From Trichothermofontia sichuanensis B231 (GTDB lineage Bacteria; Cyanobacteriota; Cyanobacteriia; B231): a DNA stretch of 64,000 nucleotides. The stretch spans positions 3,801,741-3,865,740 of the forward strand of contig NZ_CP110848.1 of assembly GCF_026240635.1 (NCBI RefSeq), read 5' to 3'. The position numbers were made by a program, and so were the translations under genes. Of the stretch, positions 1 through 9,152 are shown piece by piece (positions within the stretch are counted from its first letter, which is position 1; each line of letters begins with the position of its first letter). The notes beneath the pieces are model-generated. The model had not been told where the DNA came from and did not search any database. It saw only the letters and a list, made by a program, of their open reading frames with translations.

Positions 1-141
1 CTCCCAGAGCGGGAGAGGGACTTGCAAATCCGGCTCCCCTTCGCCCCTTTTGGGAGAAGGGGTTGGGGGATGAGGGCTGCCGGTCGGATCGAGATCCAAG
101 CCTTAACTGTGTACTGACTCAATTAGGTAAAGGCTGTAAGC
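1..141. repeat. Dispersed repeat cluster at left edge
   Basis: The segment opens with a CTCCCAGAGCGGGAGAGGG palindrome, continues with a GGGAGAAGGGGTTGGGGGATGAGGGCTG-like stretch, and ends in the motif GTAAAGGCTGTA (127-138). The same modules recur near 16.7, 20.6, 29.2, 38.9 and 50.4 kb, always between genes or at gene ends. A short open frame can be read across it, but its peptide reflects the repeat and I do not call it a gene. The rest of the gap to the first gene shows only one small hairpin (359-375). Confidence 0.6.
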
Positions 142-358
142 ATGGCTGCGATGTTGGTCAGGGTGGAAGGGCCTTATTGGCTTGGGTATTGGGGGGGAGG
201 TTGTCTGCCCGATCGAGCCATTGTCAGATGTACATATGTGAGATGTACATAGCCTAGGGGTTGGCCTACCGGTGATGCGGGTTCTGGTATGGAATCAAAC
301 GGGAGGGGTAGGCTGGGTCTCGGCTCAGGTGATACCTGCTAGGCTGTAAGACGTAAAG

Positions 359-375
359 CCGTCCTGGTAGGACGG
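359..375. other. Small hairpin just upstream of the first gene
   Basis: CCGTCC and GGACGG form a 6-bp stem with a 5-base loop, 22 bases before the ATG at 398. No T-run follows, so it is not a classic terminator. It could affect translation of the downstream fusion gene, but nothing else supports a role. Confidence 0.3.
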
Positions 376-397
376 GGTTGCGGACCCAAGTTTTTCG

Positions 398-3300
398 ATG
401 ACGCTAATGCAGGTTTGGGGGGCACTGGCGATCTTCATCTTGTGCCCCCTGCTGGGGGGCTTGCCGTTGATTGCGGGGATGACTCGCCTGTTGACGGGCA
501 AAAATCTGGCCCAACAGGGGACGGGAAATCTGAGTGTGTCGGCGGCGTTCTACCACGGGGGGGTGATCGTCGGTCTGTGTGCGGTGGTGTCGGAGGCGCT
601 GAAGGGGGTGCTGGCGGTGTTGCTGGCACGGCAATTTTTCCCAACCGGATCGGTGTGGGAGATTCTGGCGCTGATTGCTCTGGTGATGGGGCGCTACGCG
701 ATCGCTAGGGGGGCGGGCACCACTAATGTGTTTTGGGGCTACTGGGTGCATGACTGGCGGGTGGCGGCCCTGGTAACCCTGATTGGGGGGGTGAGCTTTA
801 CGGTGCTGCGGCAACGGCAACAGACCCAGTTTGGGATGCTGGTGTTGCTCCCCCTGGTGATCCTGTTGGTCTATCCCACGCAGGGCGATCGCTGGCTGGC
901 GACGCTGGCCTTGAGTGGGTGTCTGGCGGTTATCTATCGTAAGATTCCGGATGATCTGGGCCTTGCAGCCACGGCGGCCCAACCCCGAAGTCAGCGTATG
1001 TTGCGTTTTTTCCAGGGACATCCGGTCCTGCTGCCCCTCGATCGCGCACCGGCTGCGGCAAAAGTTGGTCAGAAGGCAGCCACGCTGGGGGAATTGTTGC
1101 GCCAGGGCTATCCGGTACCACCGGGATGGGTGCTGCTGCCAGGGGATGATCCGGCGGTTGCCTTAACCCAGCTACACCCAACGCCGATGCAGCCGCTGGT
1201 GGTGCGATCGTCGGCGATCGGGGAGGACAGCGTGGAGGCATCGGCAGCGGGTCAGTACCAAAGTTTTCTCCATATCCGCCATTCGGACCAATTGGCCCAG
1301 GCGATTCGGGATTGCTGGCAGTCCTACGATCGCCCGCAGGCGGTGCAATATCGCCGCGATCGGGGTTTACCGGACGGCAATTTGGCCATCATCATCCAAA
1401 CCCAAATCCGGGGGGTGGTTTCTGGGGTTGCCTTTAGCCGGGACCCGATCGCCCGGTGTGGTGAGGCGGTGATGATCGAGGCGCTGCCGGGGGAGGCAAC
1501 TCAGGTGGTGTCGGGACGGGTGACGCCTGCCGCCTATCGCGTATTGCTCTCGGAAGCAGCCTTTAGCCAAACCCTGGCCCAGGTTGAAACGGCGGTGGCG
1601 GGGGGGCGATTCTCCGAGGGAGACGCCACGGGAATGCTCCCAGAAGTTGATTGGCCGATCGTGCCCGCTGGTGATGCGGCCATCAACCCGGAGATTTCCC
1701 CCACCCTCTTGCGGCAGGTCGCCTTTCTGGCCCGTCGTCTGGAGGCCCACTTCCACGGCATTCCCCAGGATATTGAGTGGACCTATGATGGCGAACGGCT
1801 CTGGTTGCTGCAATCGCGTCCCATCACCACCCTGGTGCCCATCTGGACCCGTAAGATTGCGGCGGAAGTGATCCCAGGGTATATCCGGCCCCTCACTTGG
1901 TCGATTAATCGGCCCCTGACCTGTGGCGTGTGGGGGCAGTTATTCACGATCGTCCTGGGCGATCGTGCCCAGGGGCTGGACTTTAACCAAACCGCCACGC
2001 TCCTGGGGTCCGTTGCCTACTTTAATGCCACCCTGCTGGGAACGATTTTTCGGCGCATGGGGCTACCCCCGGAAAGCCTGGAGTTCCTGACGCGGGGGGC
2101 CAAATTCAGCAAGCCACCGCTCGGCTCCACCCTGCGCAATCTGCCCGGACTGCTGCGCCTGCTCGGTCGCGAGATTTATCTGGAAAAGGATTGGCGTCGA
2201 TCGTACCGACGAAACCTGGAACCCGTTTTGCACGCCCTGTCCCAGGAAACGCTAAGCGATCTGGATCTGCCCGCCCTGTGGGCGCGGGTCGACCGCCTGC
2301 TGACAGCCCTTGAGCAGACAACCTATTACAGCATTCTGGCTCCCTTGAGTTTGGCCCTGCGGCAGGCCATCCTGCGGGTACCGGAGACGGCCCTGGATAC
2401 CCAGTATTTACCCGAAGTTGCGGCCCTGCGAGCGTTGCGGGAGTTGGCAACGGCGATTCAGCATCTGCTGCCCCGCCCCGAATCACAGGGAGACACCCCC
2501 GCCTCCCTTCAAGGGGCTGCCCTCTTCGCCCAACTGGCGGAGTTGCCCGATGCCCGCTCGCTGCTCGAACGGTTTGATCAGATCCGCGATCGCTTTGGTT
2601 ATCTCAGCGAAGTGGCCACGGATATCGCCGTTCCCACCTGGCAGGAAGACCCGCTCCCCCTGCGCAACCTATTGGCCCAGTTTGTCGCCCAACCCCCCGT
2701 TACCCCGGCAGATCCAACTCCCGCCCCCACGCCACCCTCCCTGGCCCAACGCCTGGTACAGCGGCGGCTGATCCTGAAGGGGCAAGTGAGCGAGGTCTAT
2801 AATCGACTGTTGGCGGAACTGCGGTGGACCCTCCTGGCGATCGCCCGTCACTGGCAGGCAGCGGGAATTTTGCCTGAAATTGAGGATATTTTCTTCTTGG
2901 AACTGGCGGAAATTCAGCAGGGTATCGACGCCGGACCCGATATCGCGATCGCCCCCCTTCAGGCAAAGATTCACGATCGCCGTGCCCAATTCGAGGCCGA
3001 TCGCCAGCAACCCCAGCCGCCCCTCCTTGCCTACGGCAACCAACCCCTAACCGTCATGGCCCCGTCCCCGCCAGCGGGCGCGACGATTCTGTACGGATTA
3101 GGGACGAGTCCCGGCCAAGTCACGGGGTACGTCAAGATCCTTAAAACCTGGCAAGCCCTGCCTGCGATCGAGGCGAGCACGATCCTGGTGGTCCCCTATA
3201 CCGATGCGGGGTGGGCACCGCTGTTGGCCCAAGCCGGGGGCATTATTGCCGAAGTGGGTGGTCGGTTATCGCATGGAGCGATCGTGGCTCGTGAATATGG

Positions 3301-3403
3301 TATCCCAGCCGTAATGGATGTCCATAATGCGTGTCAACTGTTGCGCGATGGACAGCGGGTCTGCTTGGATGGACAACTGGGACGGGTTGAGGTCCTGGAT
3401 TGA
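398..3403 (+). CDS. PlsY-like / PEP-synthase-like fusion protein
   Basis: This 1001-residue protein joins two families. Residues 1 to about 190 are a multi-spanning membrane region resembling the glycerol-3-phosphate acyltransferase PlsY: GTGN near residue 41, a later EALKG, and a degenerate RGAGTTN where PlsY carries its glycine-rich third motif. Residues about 215-490 match the ATP-grasp (PEP/pyruvate-binding) domain of pyruvate phosphate dikinase and PEP synthase, with VVRSSAIGED and ending QSRPITT. The C-terminus has the mobile phosphohistidine domain, with the expected histidine at about 959 in GGRLSHGAIVAREYGIPAV. I see no typical C-terminal PEP/pyruvate TIM barrel, so it resembles the ATP-grasp plus His-domain dikinase-like proteins (as in rifampin phosphotransferase) more than a full PEP synthase. 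The substrate is unknown. The link to phospholipid synthesis is inference from the N-terminal domain, whose motifs are weak. Confidence 0.75.
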   Translation: MTLMQVWGALAIFILCPLLGGLPLIAGMTRLLTGKNLAQQGTGNLSVSAAFYHGGVIVGLCAVVSEALKGVLAVLLARQFFPTGSVWEILALIALVMGRYAIARGAGTTNVFWGYWVHDWRVAALVTLIGGVSFTVLRQRQQTQFGMLVLLPLVILLVYPTQGDRWLATLALSGCLAVIYRKIPDDLGLAATAAQPRSQRMLRFFQGHPVLLPLDRAPAAAKVGQKAATLGELLRQGYPVPPGWVLLPGDDPAVALTQLHPTPMQPLVVRSSAIGEDSVEASAAGQYQSFLHIRHSDQLAQAIRDCWQSYDRPQAVQYRRDRGLPDGNLAIIIQTQIRGVVSGVAFSRDPIARCGEAVMIEALPGEATQVVSGRVTPAAYRVLLSEAAFSQTLAQVETAVAGGRFSEGDATGMLPEVDWPIVPAGDAAINPEISPTLLRQVAFLARRLEAHFHGIPQDIEWTYDGERLWLLQSRPITTLVPIWTRKIAAEVIPGYIRPLTWSINRPLTCGVWGQLFTIVLGDRAQGLDFNQTATLLGSVAYFNATLLGTIFRRMGLPPESLEFLTRGAKFSKPPLGSTLRNLPGLLRLLGREIYLEKDWRRSYRRNLEPVLHALSQETLSDLDLPALWARVDRLLTALEQTTYYSILAPLSLALRQAILRVPETALDTQYLPEVAALRALRELATAIQHLLPRPESQGDTPASLQGAALFAQLAELPDARSLLERFDQIRDRFGYLSEVATDIAVPTWQEDPLPLRNLLAQFVAQPPVTPADPTPAPTPPSLAQRLVQRRLILKGQVSEVYNRLLAELRWTLLAIARHWQAAGILPEIEDIFFLELAEIQQGIDAGPDIAIAPLQAKIHDRRAQFEADRQQPQPPLLAYGNQPLTVMAPSPPAGATILYGLGTSPGQVTGYVKILKTWQALPAIEASTILVVPYTDAGWAPLLAQAGGIIAEVGGRLSHGAIVAREYGIPAVMDVHNACQLLRDGQRVCLDGQLGRVEVLD

Positions 3404-3675
3404 GGTCGGGGATTGGGATATTAAATAGACCGAGCTAATTAAACTGCGAAGTATCATCGTTCGCGCAAGGTCTGCGTAGGCGAGTTGCCCGCACCCCCAG
3501 CCTTTCCTAGAGTGGGCGAGGTGCTCATCAAGCCAGGGGTTTGGGGTTAAAGTCCCTTCGCCCCTTGTGGGAGAAGGGATTTAGGGATGAGGGGAAAAGA
3601 TTTGGCAGCCAACGAGGGATTTTGGGCTTAATGACACCTACTCACTGCATGAGGTTTGGAATTGAGGTCTTGGAT
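3404..3675. other. Intergenic gap with a repeat fragment
   Basis: This non-coding stretch holds a degenerate GTTCGCGCAAGGTCTGCGTAGG palindromic fragment near 3459-3480 and a GGGAGAAGGG-type repeat near 3540-3600 that is shared with other gaps in the window. I see no gene, RNA or terminator in it. Confidence 0.4.
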
Positions 3676-3772
3676 TATAGTTATTTCAGATTAGAAAGAG
3701 ATGTCTAAGCCCCTCTCCTCCTGTGGGAGAGGGGTTGGGGGTGAGGGGGCTGTTTCAGCCTCAATTGCTATA
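3676..3772. mobile_element. TATAG-ended MITE-like element, copy 1 (97 bp)
   Basis: The element begins TATAGTTATTTCAG and ends CAATTGCTATA. Its centre holds the CCCCTCTCC...GGGAGAGGGG palindrome and GGGGGCTGTTTCAG. Read in reverse, it matches the elements at 50416-50522 and 58055-58161. The ends suggest a TA target duplication, as in IS630/Tc1-type elements; that family is inferred. It lies only 11 bases before the ATG of the next gene, so it must form part of that gene's leader. Confidence 0.6.
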
Positions 3773-3783
3773 AAGGGGCAGCA

Positions 3784-5565
3784 ATGCAATTACGGCAAAC
3801 AGGGCGATTACGGAGACTGCTGGGTATTGTATTGGCTATCGTTGGGAGTAGCTTACTTCTGAGTGGCTGCAATCTCGATCGCTTTCGCGTAGAAGCGGTA
3901 CAAGTGCCGGAAATTATTACTAGTTTTTTAGGCGATCCCCAAACCTTTAATTCAGCCCTCAGTAAGACCTCACCTAATGTGTTTGCTCTGATTTATGAAG
4001 GATTGATTACCAGTCACGGGATTACCGGGGAAATTCAGCCCGCTCTGGCCGAATCCTGGGAAATTTCCGAGGATAATCTGGCGATTACCTTTCGCCTACG
4101 GAAGGGACTCCGGTGGTCCGATGGCCACCCGCTGACAGCCGATGATGTGATCTTTAGCTATCGCGACATCTACTTAAATGATGCAATTCCCACGGGAGCA
4201 CGCGATATCTTGCGGGTGGGGGTTACCGGTGCATTACCCACGGTTGAAAAAATAGACGATCGTCAGGTAGTCTTTCACGTTCCGGAACCCTTTGCTCCCT
4301 TCCTGCGGAACACGGGTTTACCAATACTGCCTCGTCATATCCTAGCCGCATCTGTCCAAACCCTGGATGCGGATGGAAAACCCCTTTTCCTGTCCAAGTG
4401 GGGAGTGGGGACTCCCCCCCAGGAAATTGTGACAAACGGTATGTATACGATCGCTAGCTACGTCACCGGCCAGCGCATTGTGTTGCAGCGCAATCCCTAC
4501 TACTGGCGGCGCGGCCCCATGGGGGAACCTCAACCCTATGTCCAACGGTTTATCTGGAAAATTGTTGAAAATCGGGATACCCAATTGCTCAAATTTCGTT
4601 CCGGCGATCTCGATGTAGCTGAACCCATGCGACCAGAGGATTTCCCCTTGCTCAAACGGGAGGAGAAACGCGGCAATTTCCGGGTGGAAATGGGCGGCCC
4701 CCGTCCTGGCACGGTCTTTATTTCCTTTAACCTCAACAAAGGCAGCCGCAATGGCAAACCCCTGGTTGATCCCATCAAGTCCAAATGGTTTAATACCCTG
4801 GCTTTCCGACAGGCCGTCGCCTATGCCATCGATCGTGACAAAATGATCGCCAACACCTTTCGGGGACTGGGGGCCAAAATTGATTCGCCGCTGACTAGCC
4901 AAAGCCCCTATTATCTGCCGCCGGCAGCCGGGTTGCCGGTTTATAATTACGACCCGGAAAAAGCCAAGCAACTCTTGTTAGAAGCCGGATTTCGGTATAA
5001 CGATCGTAATGAATTACTCGATGCCAATGGGAACCGGGTGCGCTTTACCCTATTAACCAATGCCGAAAATACGATCCGGGTCTCAATGGCGGCCCAAATT
5101 AAACAAGACCTGGCTAAGATCGGCATTCAGGTGGACTTTACCCCGATCGCCTTCAGTGCGCTGGTAGATAAGTTAGGGAATACCCTGGATTGGGAGTGTC
5201 ATTTACTCGGCTTTACCGGTGGGGTGGAACCCCATAGTGGGTTTAATATCTGGTCTCCCGATGGTTCACTCCATAGTTTTAACCAGAAACCCCTGCCCAA
5301 CCAACCGCCCATTGAAGGCCGACAGGTGGCCGATTGGGAGCAGAAAATTGGTGATTTATACATTCAGGGTGCCCAGGAATTAGATGAGGACAAACGTCGG
5401 CAAATTTACGCTCAAACCCAGATCATCGCCCAGGAACAACTCCCCTTCATTCATCTAGCGACAGAATTGCTCATGTCCGCCGTGCGCAACACCATCCAGG
5501 GAGTGCAATTCTCGGATCTCGAAGGTGCTTTGTGGAATTTATACGAGATCCAGGTAACACCCTGA
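3784..5565 (+). CDS. ABC transporter substrate-binding lipoprotein, peptide/nickel type
   Basis: This 593-residue protein is a family 5 extracellular solute-binding protein (DppA/OppA type). It has a positively charged start, a hydrophobic segment and an LLLSGC lipobox with the lipidated cysteine at residue 29, so it should be anchored to the outer face of the plasma membrane. Typical stretches include LAESWEISEDNLAITFRLRK, WSDGHPLTADDV and the AFRQAVAYAIDRDKM region. Ligand class (oligopeptide, nickel chelate or other) cannot be read from sequence. No permease or ATPase genes are adjacent, so it probably pairs with a transporter encoded elsewhere, as is common in cyanobacteria. The AAGGGG ribosome site abuts the MITE-like element immediately upstream. 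Confidence 0.88.
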   Translation: MQLRQTGRLRRLLGIVLAIVGSSLLLSGCNLDRFRVEAVQVPEIITSFLGDPQTFNSALSKTSPNVFALIYEGLITSHGITGEIQPALAESWEISEDNLAITFRLRKGLRWSDGHPLTADDVIFSYRDIYLNDAIPTGARDILRVGVTGALPTVEKIDDRQVVFHVPEPFAPFLRNTGLPILPRHILAASVQTLDADGKPLFLSKWGVGTPPQEIVTNGMYTIASYVTGQRIVLQRNPYYWRRGPMGEPQPYVQRFIWKIVENRDTQLLKFRSGDLDVAEPMRPEDFPLLKREEKRGNFRVEMGGPRPGTVFISFNLNKGSRNGKPLVDPIKSKWFNTLAFRQAVAYAIDRDKMIANTFRGLGAKIDSPLTSQSPYYLPPAAGLPVYNYDPEKAKQLLLEAGFRYNDRNELLDANGNRVRFTLLTNAENTIRVSMAAQIKQDLAKIGIQVDFTPIAFSALVDKLGNTLDWECHLLGFTGGVEPHSGFNIWSPDGSLHSFNQKPLPNQPPIEGRQVADWEQKIGDLYIQGAQELDEDKRRQIYAQTQIIAQEQLPFIHLATELLMSAVRNTIQGVQFSDLEGALWNLYEIQVTP

Positions 5566-6029
5566 AAAGGGGTTGGTAAAGGCTCGATCGAGAGACTGTT
5601 GACGACTAAAGTCGTTACTACAAACGGCAAACTTAACAAGCCTGAAGGATAGAGGTTTGGCCTATCTGTCCATTGAGGGCTGCATGACTTCCTTCAAGTT
5701 GACGCTTCAGGCTTGGCCGTTTAGGATGGGGGAAGAACCGAACAAGTCTGCCTAATTCGCTGCCGTTCTTCTCATGTCCAAATGTACTCACATTGTCAGC
5801 GGTAACGAAACGGGGGAACCAGTTAAGGGGCGTGTTTCCAACGTTGTCAAGTACCCAAGGTAGGGTTTTGGAAAAGGGCATCTCTCAGCCCTAGCCCGTC
5901 AGCTAACCTCGTCGGCATTGAGAGGAGATTGAATCGTCAGCCTTTTTGTCGTTGACTGTTTCAGTGTCCTAGGTCGTGGTGTGATCACGGCTTGTTCGCT
6001 GTCCATGAATACACTCGCAGGAGGGCTTC
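5566..6029. other. 464-bp gap with no convincing gene
   Basis: Near 5597-5612 there is a small inverted repeat, ACGACTAAAGTCGT. An 82-codon minus-strand frame at 5633-5881 has no motif I recognise and no clear ribosome site, so I do not call it; it may be the remnant of an inserted sequence. The last 15 bases before 6030 hold a good GGAGG site for the next gene. Confidence 0.35.
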
Positions 6030-6614
6030 ATGCAGCCTAGGCCACAAACCTGTGCGACGACCTCAGCCGGGTTACGGGTGGGTGGTGACACCCAGCCAAT
6101 ACCACCGGAGCAAGTCTCGCTGCAACCCGCTATTTCGCGTTTAGAAGCGACCCTATGCTATCCGAATTTGACTCAAGGCCGAATTCTTGTGCCGGCGTCA
6201 CCCCAGGCGCCGGTTACCCCCAGCCCAGAGCAAGCGACCAACTTAGTGGTTGGCTACAATGGCTCCGCCTATAGTCGGGCAGTGCTTGCGTTAACCCTGG
6301 CAATGGCCGAGCAAAAACAATTGCTACAATCCCATCTTGTCCTTGTTCATGTGGTGTATGTGATTGATAAAATCCAGCCCAAAACGATTGCTCAGGCCGA
6401 TCGCATTCTCTGGCAAGCCCGTTGTTTCGCCAGTGAGTGGCGCGGGAAACTCCATGCCCATTTACGAGTGGGTCCTGTAGCCCCAGCCCTCCATCAGACG
6501 GCGGGGGCGATCGCGGCAGAGGCACTCCTGGTTGGCTGCTATACTCCCAAGCATCCCCTTGTCCAAGAATTAGCATCAGAGGTTGCTTATCCCATCTTGG
6601 GCCTGCCTTGGTAG
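6030..6614 (+). CDS. Divergent universal-stress-protein (UspA-like) domain protein
   Basis: The protein has 194 residues. After a 70-residue N-terminal extension, the stretch NLVVGYNGSAYSRAVLALTLAMAE resembles the first strand and helix of the Usp fold (normally V-A-x-D-G-S), followed by HLVLVHVVYV and later AEALLVGCYTP and VAYPILGLPW. The ATP-binding G-2x-G-9x-G(S/T) motif of classical UspA is absent, so nucleotide binding is doubtful. GGAGG sits seven bases before the ATG. It stands alone between two repeat-containing gaps. The family call is by pattern only. Confidence 0.6.
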   Translation: MQPRPQTCATTSAGLRVGGDTQPIPPEQVSLQPAISRLEATLCYPNLTQGRILVPASPQAPVTPSPEQATNLVVGYNGSAYSRAVLALTLAMAEQKQLLQSHLVLVHVVYVIDKIQPKTIAQADRILWQARCFASEWRGKLHAHLRVGPVAPALHQTAGAIAAEALLVGCYTPKHPLVQELASEVAYPILGLPW

Positions 6615-6657
6615 GCGGAGCGTGAACCGGCCAGAAAACTGGGACGAATTCATTGCC

Positions 6658-6755
6658 TATAGTTATTTTCAGATTAGAAAGAGATGTCTAGGCCCCTCTC
6701 CCCCTGTAGGAGAGGGGTTGGGGGGGAGGTGGCTGTTTCAGTCTCAATTGAAATG
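6658..6755. mobile_element. TATAG-ended MITE-like element, copy 2
   Basis: The left end TATAGTTATTTTCAGATTAG and the central GGAGAGGGG palindrome match the element at 3676-3772. The right end, CAATTGAAATGA, has decayed and lacks the CTATA terminus, so the boundary is approximate. It lies about 100 bp upstream of rpoZ and probably within that gene's promoter or leader. Confidence 0.55.
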
Positions 6756-6855
6756 ACTACTCAACGTTCATTGTCTAAACGCCATAAGTCAACCCTGCAC
6801 TTTAAACTGGACCAAGAGAGAGTGCTCTGTCGTGTTCAACTACCCCGTTGTTTAT

Positions 6856-7083
6856 ATGCAAAAGCGCCCCCAAATTGACACCAGCAAAATCATGTATCAG
6901 GCTGAGGAGTTGATTAGTGCCGCCTCGAATCGGTATCGCATCACGGTGCAGGTAGCGAATCGGGCTAAACGCCGCCGCTACGAAGATTTTGACAGCGTAG
7001 ATGATCCCTTTCTCAAACCTGTTATCCGGGCGATTATCGAGATGTCAGATGAGTTGACCCAACCGGAAATTATCGGCGAATGA
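6856..7083 (+). CDS. rpoZ: DNA-directed RNA polymerase omega subunit
   Basis: The 75-residue product is the small omega subunit that helps assemble and stabilise RNA polymerase. It shows the cyanobacterial signature [20 protein letters not shown], then [13 protein letters not shown] and a C-terminal [21 protein letters not shown] chose the ATG at 6856 because family members begin at the M-x-KR motif; an upstream in-frame ATG at 6832 would add eight residues unlike the family. The stop overlaps the next start by four bases (ATGA), so the two genes are probably translationally coupled. Confidence 0.93.
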   Translation: MQKRPQIDTSKIMYQAEELISAASNRYRITVQVANRAKRRRYEDFDSVDDPFLKPVIRAIIEMSDELTQPEIIGE

Positions 7084-7868
7084 ACCAGCGCAGAAACCAT
7101 GTCCCGCTGGGAATGCTTCGCGCTTCTCCGGTGGAGATGTTACAGGAACACTCTCAGCCTTCTCTGACTGTGGGCCAACACCCTGCCCGTCTGCGACGGG
7201 GGTTGGTCCGCTTGGCCGGCGGGAGCGTCTCGCGATCGCTCCGCTTTGGCCTGATGCTGCTGACAATGGTGGGTTTGGTTTGGTTAGCCAATGCAATGGT
7301 TGTTGCCCAATCGCCAGCTTCGGTTTACTTAAGTCAATCCCCATCTCCGGCTAGCGCCACCTCAGCAGCGACCCGCCGGTTACGGCCCTGGGAAGTGGGG
7401 GCCGTCATCTACGACCTGTTTCCGGAATTGCCTAAGGAAAACCAATATCAGCCTCTGGCCAGTGCCGAGGCTGCGATCGATAACACCTTGGTGAGCCGCC
7501 TTATCCGCTATCACCTCTATGTCAAAAATCGCCCCAGTACCTATCGTCTGGATTGGAAATTGACCTTAGCAGATTACCTGGGGGTTAACGAAATGATGTG
7601 GGAAAGCCAATATCCCGGTCATGATACCCTGCGCACCAATCCCCTAGCAGGCGATCGGGCGGCGATCGCCCGGCTTTCCCGCCGGGACCGCGATCGTCTG
7701 GTGGAGTTGTTGGTACGGGCTTTCAATCCCCTGTACGATCGCCTCGTCCTAGAGGCCGCGACCTATAAACCGGTGCAAAGTCCTGCACCGGTGGCTTCCC
7801 CCCCATCGGCACCTTCTACCTTACCCCCCCTGCCCCGGCCAGGGGATGCGCAACTGCTGGCTCCCTAA
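7080..7868 (+). CDS. Conserved cyanobacterial protein, one membrane anchor
   Basis: I do not recognise a named family. The 262-residue product has a basic N-terminus, one hydrophobic segment at about residues 57-75 ([20 protein letters not shown]), a soluble domain of about 150 residues with many tryptophan/tyrosine and basic positions ([30 protein letters not shown]), and a proline-rich tail. This suggests a periplasmic or lumenal domain with a single N-terminal anchor. It overlaps rpoZ by four bases and its stop TAA overlaps an ATG (TAATG), which looks like the ancestral start of the next gene before a local duplication. Confidence 0.6.
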   Translation: MNQRRNHVPLGMLRASPVEMLQEHSQPSLTVGQHPARLRRGLVRLAGGSVSRSLRFGLMLLTMVGLVWLANAMVVAQSPASVYLSQSPSPASATSAATRRLRPWEVGAVIYDLFPELPKENQYQPLASAEAAIDNTLVSRLIRYHLYVKNRPSTYRLDWKLTLADYLGVNEMMWESQYPGHDTLRTNPLAGDRAAIARLSRRDRDRLVELLVRAFNPLYDRLVLEAATYKPVQSPAPVASPPSAPSTLPPLPRPGDAQLLAP

Positions 7869-7958
7869 TGACAGCGCAAAAAGTACTCAAGCAATCTCTG
7901 TCCTCGCGGAAACCCAAGACAGAAAAGTCTAATGACAGCGCAAAAAGTACTCAAGCAA
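7865..7958 (+). repeat. 30-bp direct repeat duplicating a gene start (64-bp period)
   Basis: The 30 bases at 7865-7894 recur exactly at 7929-7958. Both begin CTAATGACAGCGC and encode the same first nine residues. The offset of 64 is not a multiple of three, so the upstream start is out of frame with the downstream gene. The simplest reading is a local duplication that separated a TAATG-overlapped gene pair by 64 bp. Confidence 0.85.
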
Positions 7959-8303
7959 GGCAAGGGCTGGCGCTTAGGCTGGGACCCAACGGCGATCGAA
8001 TTTGTAGGCCTGGTTGGTACGGATGAGTGGGCGATCGAACTAACAGCGGCGGAATTCCAGGACTTTTGCCGTTTACTGCAACAACTGGCTGAAACAATGA
8101 CCGCAATGGCGAGTGAACTGATGCCGGAAGAGCGCATCACCTGTGAAGCCGAGAGTGAATGGGTATGGCTGGCCGTAGAAGGCTATCCCCACGCCTACGG
8201 TCTTTCGGTCATCATCCATTCTGGGCGGCGGGCTGAGGGGTATTGGCCACCCGCAGCCGTCCCTGGATTATTGGCGGCCACGCAAACCTGGAGTGTATTC
8301 TGA
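7932..8303 (+). CDS. DUF1818 family protein
   Basis: The 123-residue soluble protein matches the cyanobacterial DUF1818 family by pattern: GKGWRLGWDP near the start, FVGLVGTDEWAIELTAAEF, and a C-terminal segment with SEWVWLAVEG and FSVIIHSGRRAEGYW-type sequence. Function is not established for the family. It follows the membrane-anchored gene in the same direction, and its start lies in the second unit of the 30-bp direct repeat. Confidence 0.72.
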   Translation: MTAQKVLKQGKGWRLGWDPTAIEFVGLVGTDEWAIELTAAEFQDFCRLLQQLAETMTAMASELMPEERITCEAESEWVWLAVEGYPHAYGLSVIIHSGRRAEGYWPPAAVPGLLAATQTWSVF

Positions 8304-8496
8304 TCTTCTCCCTCTGATCTTCTCCCTCTGAACCTTGTCACCCCATCGGCCAATATCACGCGGTTGGCGTTCCCTGACGCCCTAGCGATCCGGTTGTCAT
8401 TACGATTCGTTACAATCAACTATACGTCTTTATACCTAGAGACAGACGCTATTTGATTGGTAACTTCGATTGGTAACATTGAGGAGTGATGTGCCG

Positions 8497-9075
8497 ATGG
8501 TTCTTCCCAGCCCGTCTTTGGCTTCCCTAACCCTGCTAGAGTCTGCGTTTGCCGTGCCGATGACCGTAACCTTTGAACAAGCCATTACCCTCACCCAATC
8601 TCTCCTAGACCAACTCGTAGCTAACGACCTTGCGGATGCAGAACTGGAAGTGGCTGTGAGCCAACTGGTCCAGCATGAGAATGGTGCCCGTGGCTTTTTT
8701 GTTAGCTACCTGACCGATCCGCGCCCCGTGGCTGATACCCCATCCCCTGGTCTGATCCAAGCCCTGCGATCGTCCCCGGAGCAGGTAGCAGAATTACTGG
8801 TAAAAAATCTGGCAATGGCAACAGCGATGGCAGTGACCCACCGCCGTAACCAGAATGAAGATATGGCTCAGGGGTCTGAGCGGGTACAACAGCGGTTGCT
8901 GGGTTTGATCCAACAGGTCCAGCTACCTCAGGTGCAAACCAAGTTGGCCCAGATGCAAGCGAGCCTGACAACGGCTAACGGTCCTTACCAGACCTTCCTG
9001 GATCGCTGGGAATACGATGCGGAACAACGCCAAGCGATCGCCCAAGTCCTGTCGCAACTACCAGAGTCGCCCTAA
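8497..9075 (+). CDS. Conserved hypothetical protein, mostly helical
   Basis: The product is about 192 residues with no motif I recognise. It is acidic and helical, with a segment FVSYLTDPRPVADTPSPGLIQAL in the middle and a glutamine-rich C-terminal half (RVQQRLLGLIQQVQLPQVQTKLAQ) that could form a coiled coil. I prefer the ATG at 8497, ten bases after GAGGAG; a TTG at 8470 would add nine residues but has no ribosome site. It may be a scaffold or adaptor, but this is a guess. Confidence 0.55.
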   Translation: MVLPSPSLASLTLLESAFAVPMTVTFEQAITLTQSLLDQLVANDLADAELEVAVSQLVQHENGARGFFVSYLTDPRPVADTPSPGLIQALRSSPEQVAELLVKNLAMATAMAVTHRRNQNEDMAQGSERVQQRLLGLIQQVQLPQVQTKLAQMQASLTTANGPYQTFLDRWEYDAEQRQAIAQVLSQLPESP

Positions 9076-9152
9076 ACTTGGCCTACACTTAAGGGGAAGA
9101 TGCTAAGCGTCTGCATTCTGGCTGCTTTTGTCCACTCAGTTATTAAGTTGCC

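Noticed and set aside
63-257. 64-codon frame at the left edge
   Set aside because: Its peptide is the translation of a dispersed repeat seen in other gaps.
5633-5881. 82-codon minus-strand frame
   Set aside because: No recognised motif and no ribosome site; left as a possible remnant.
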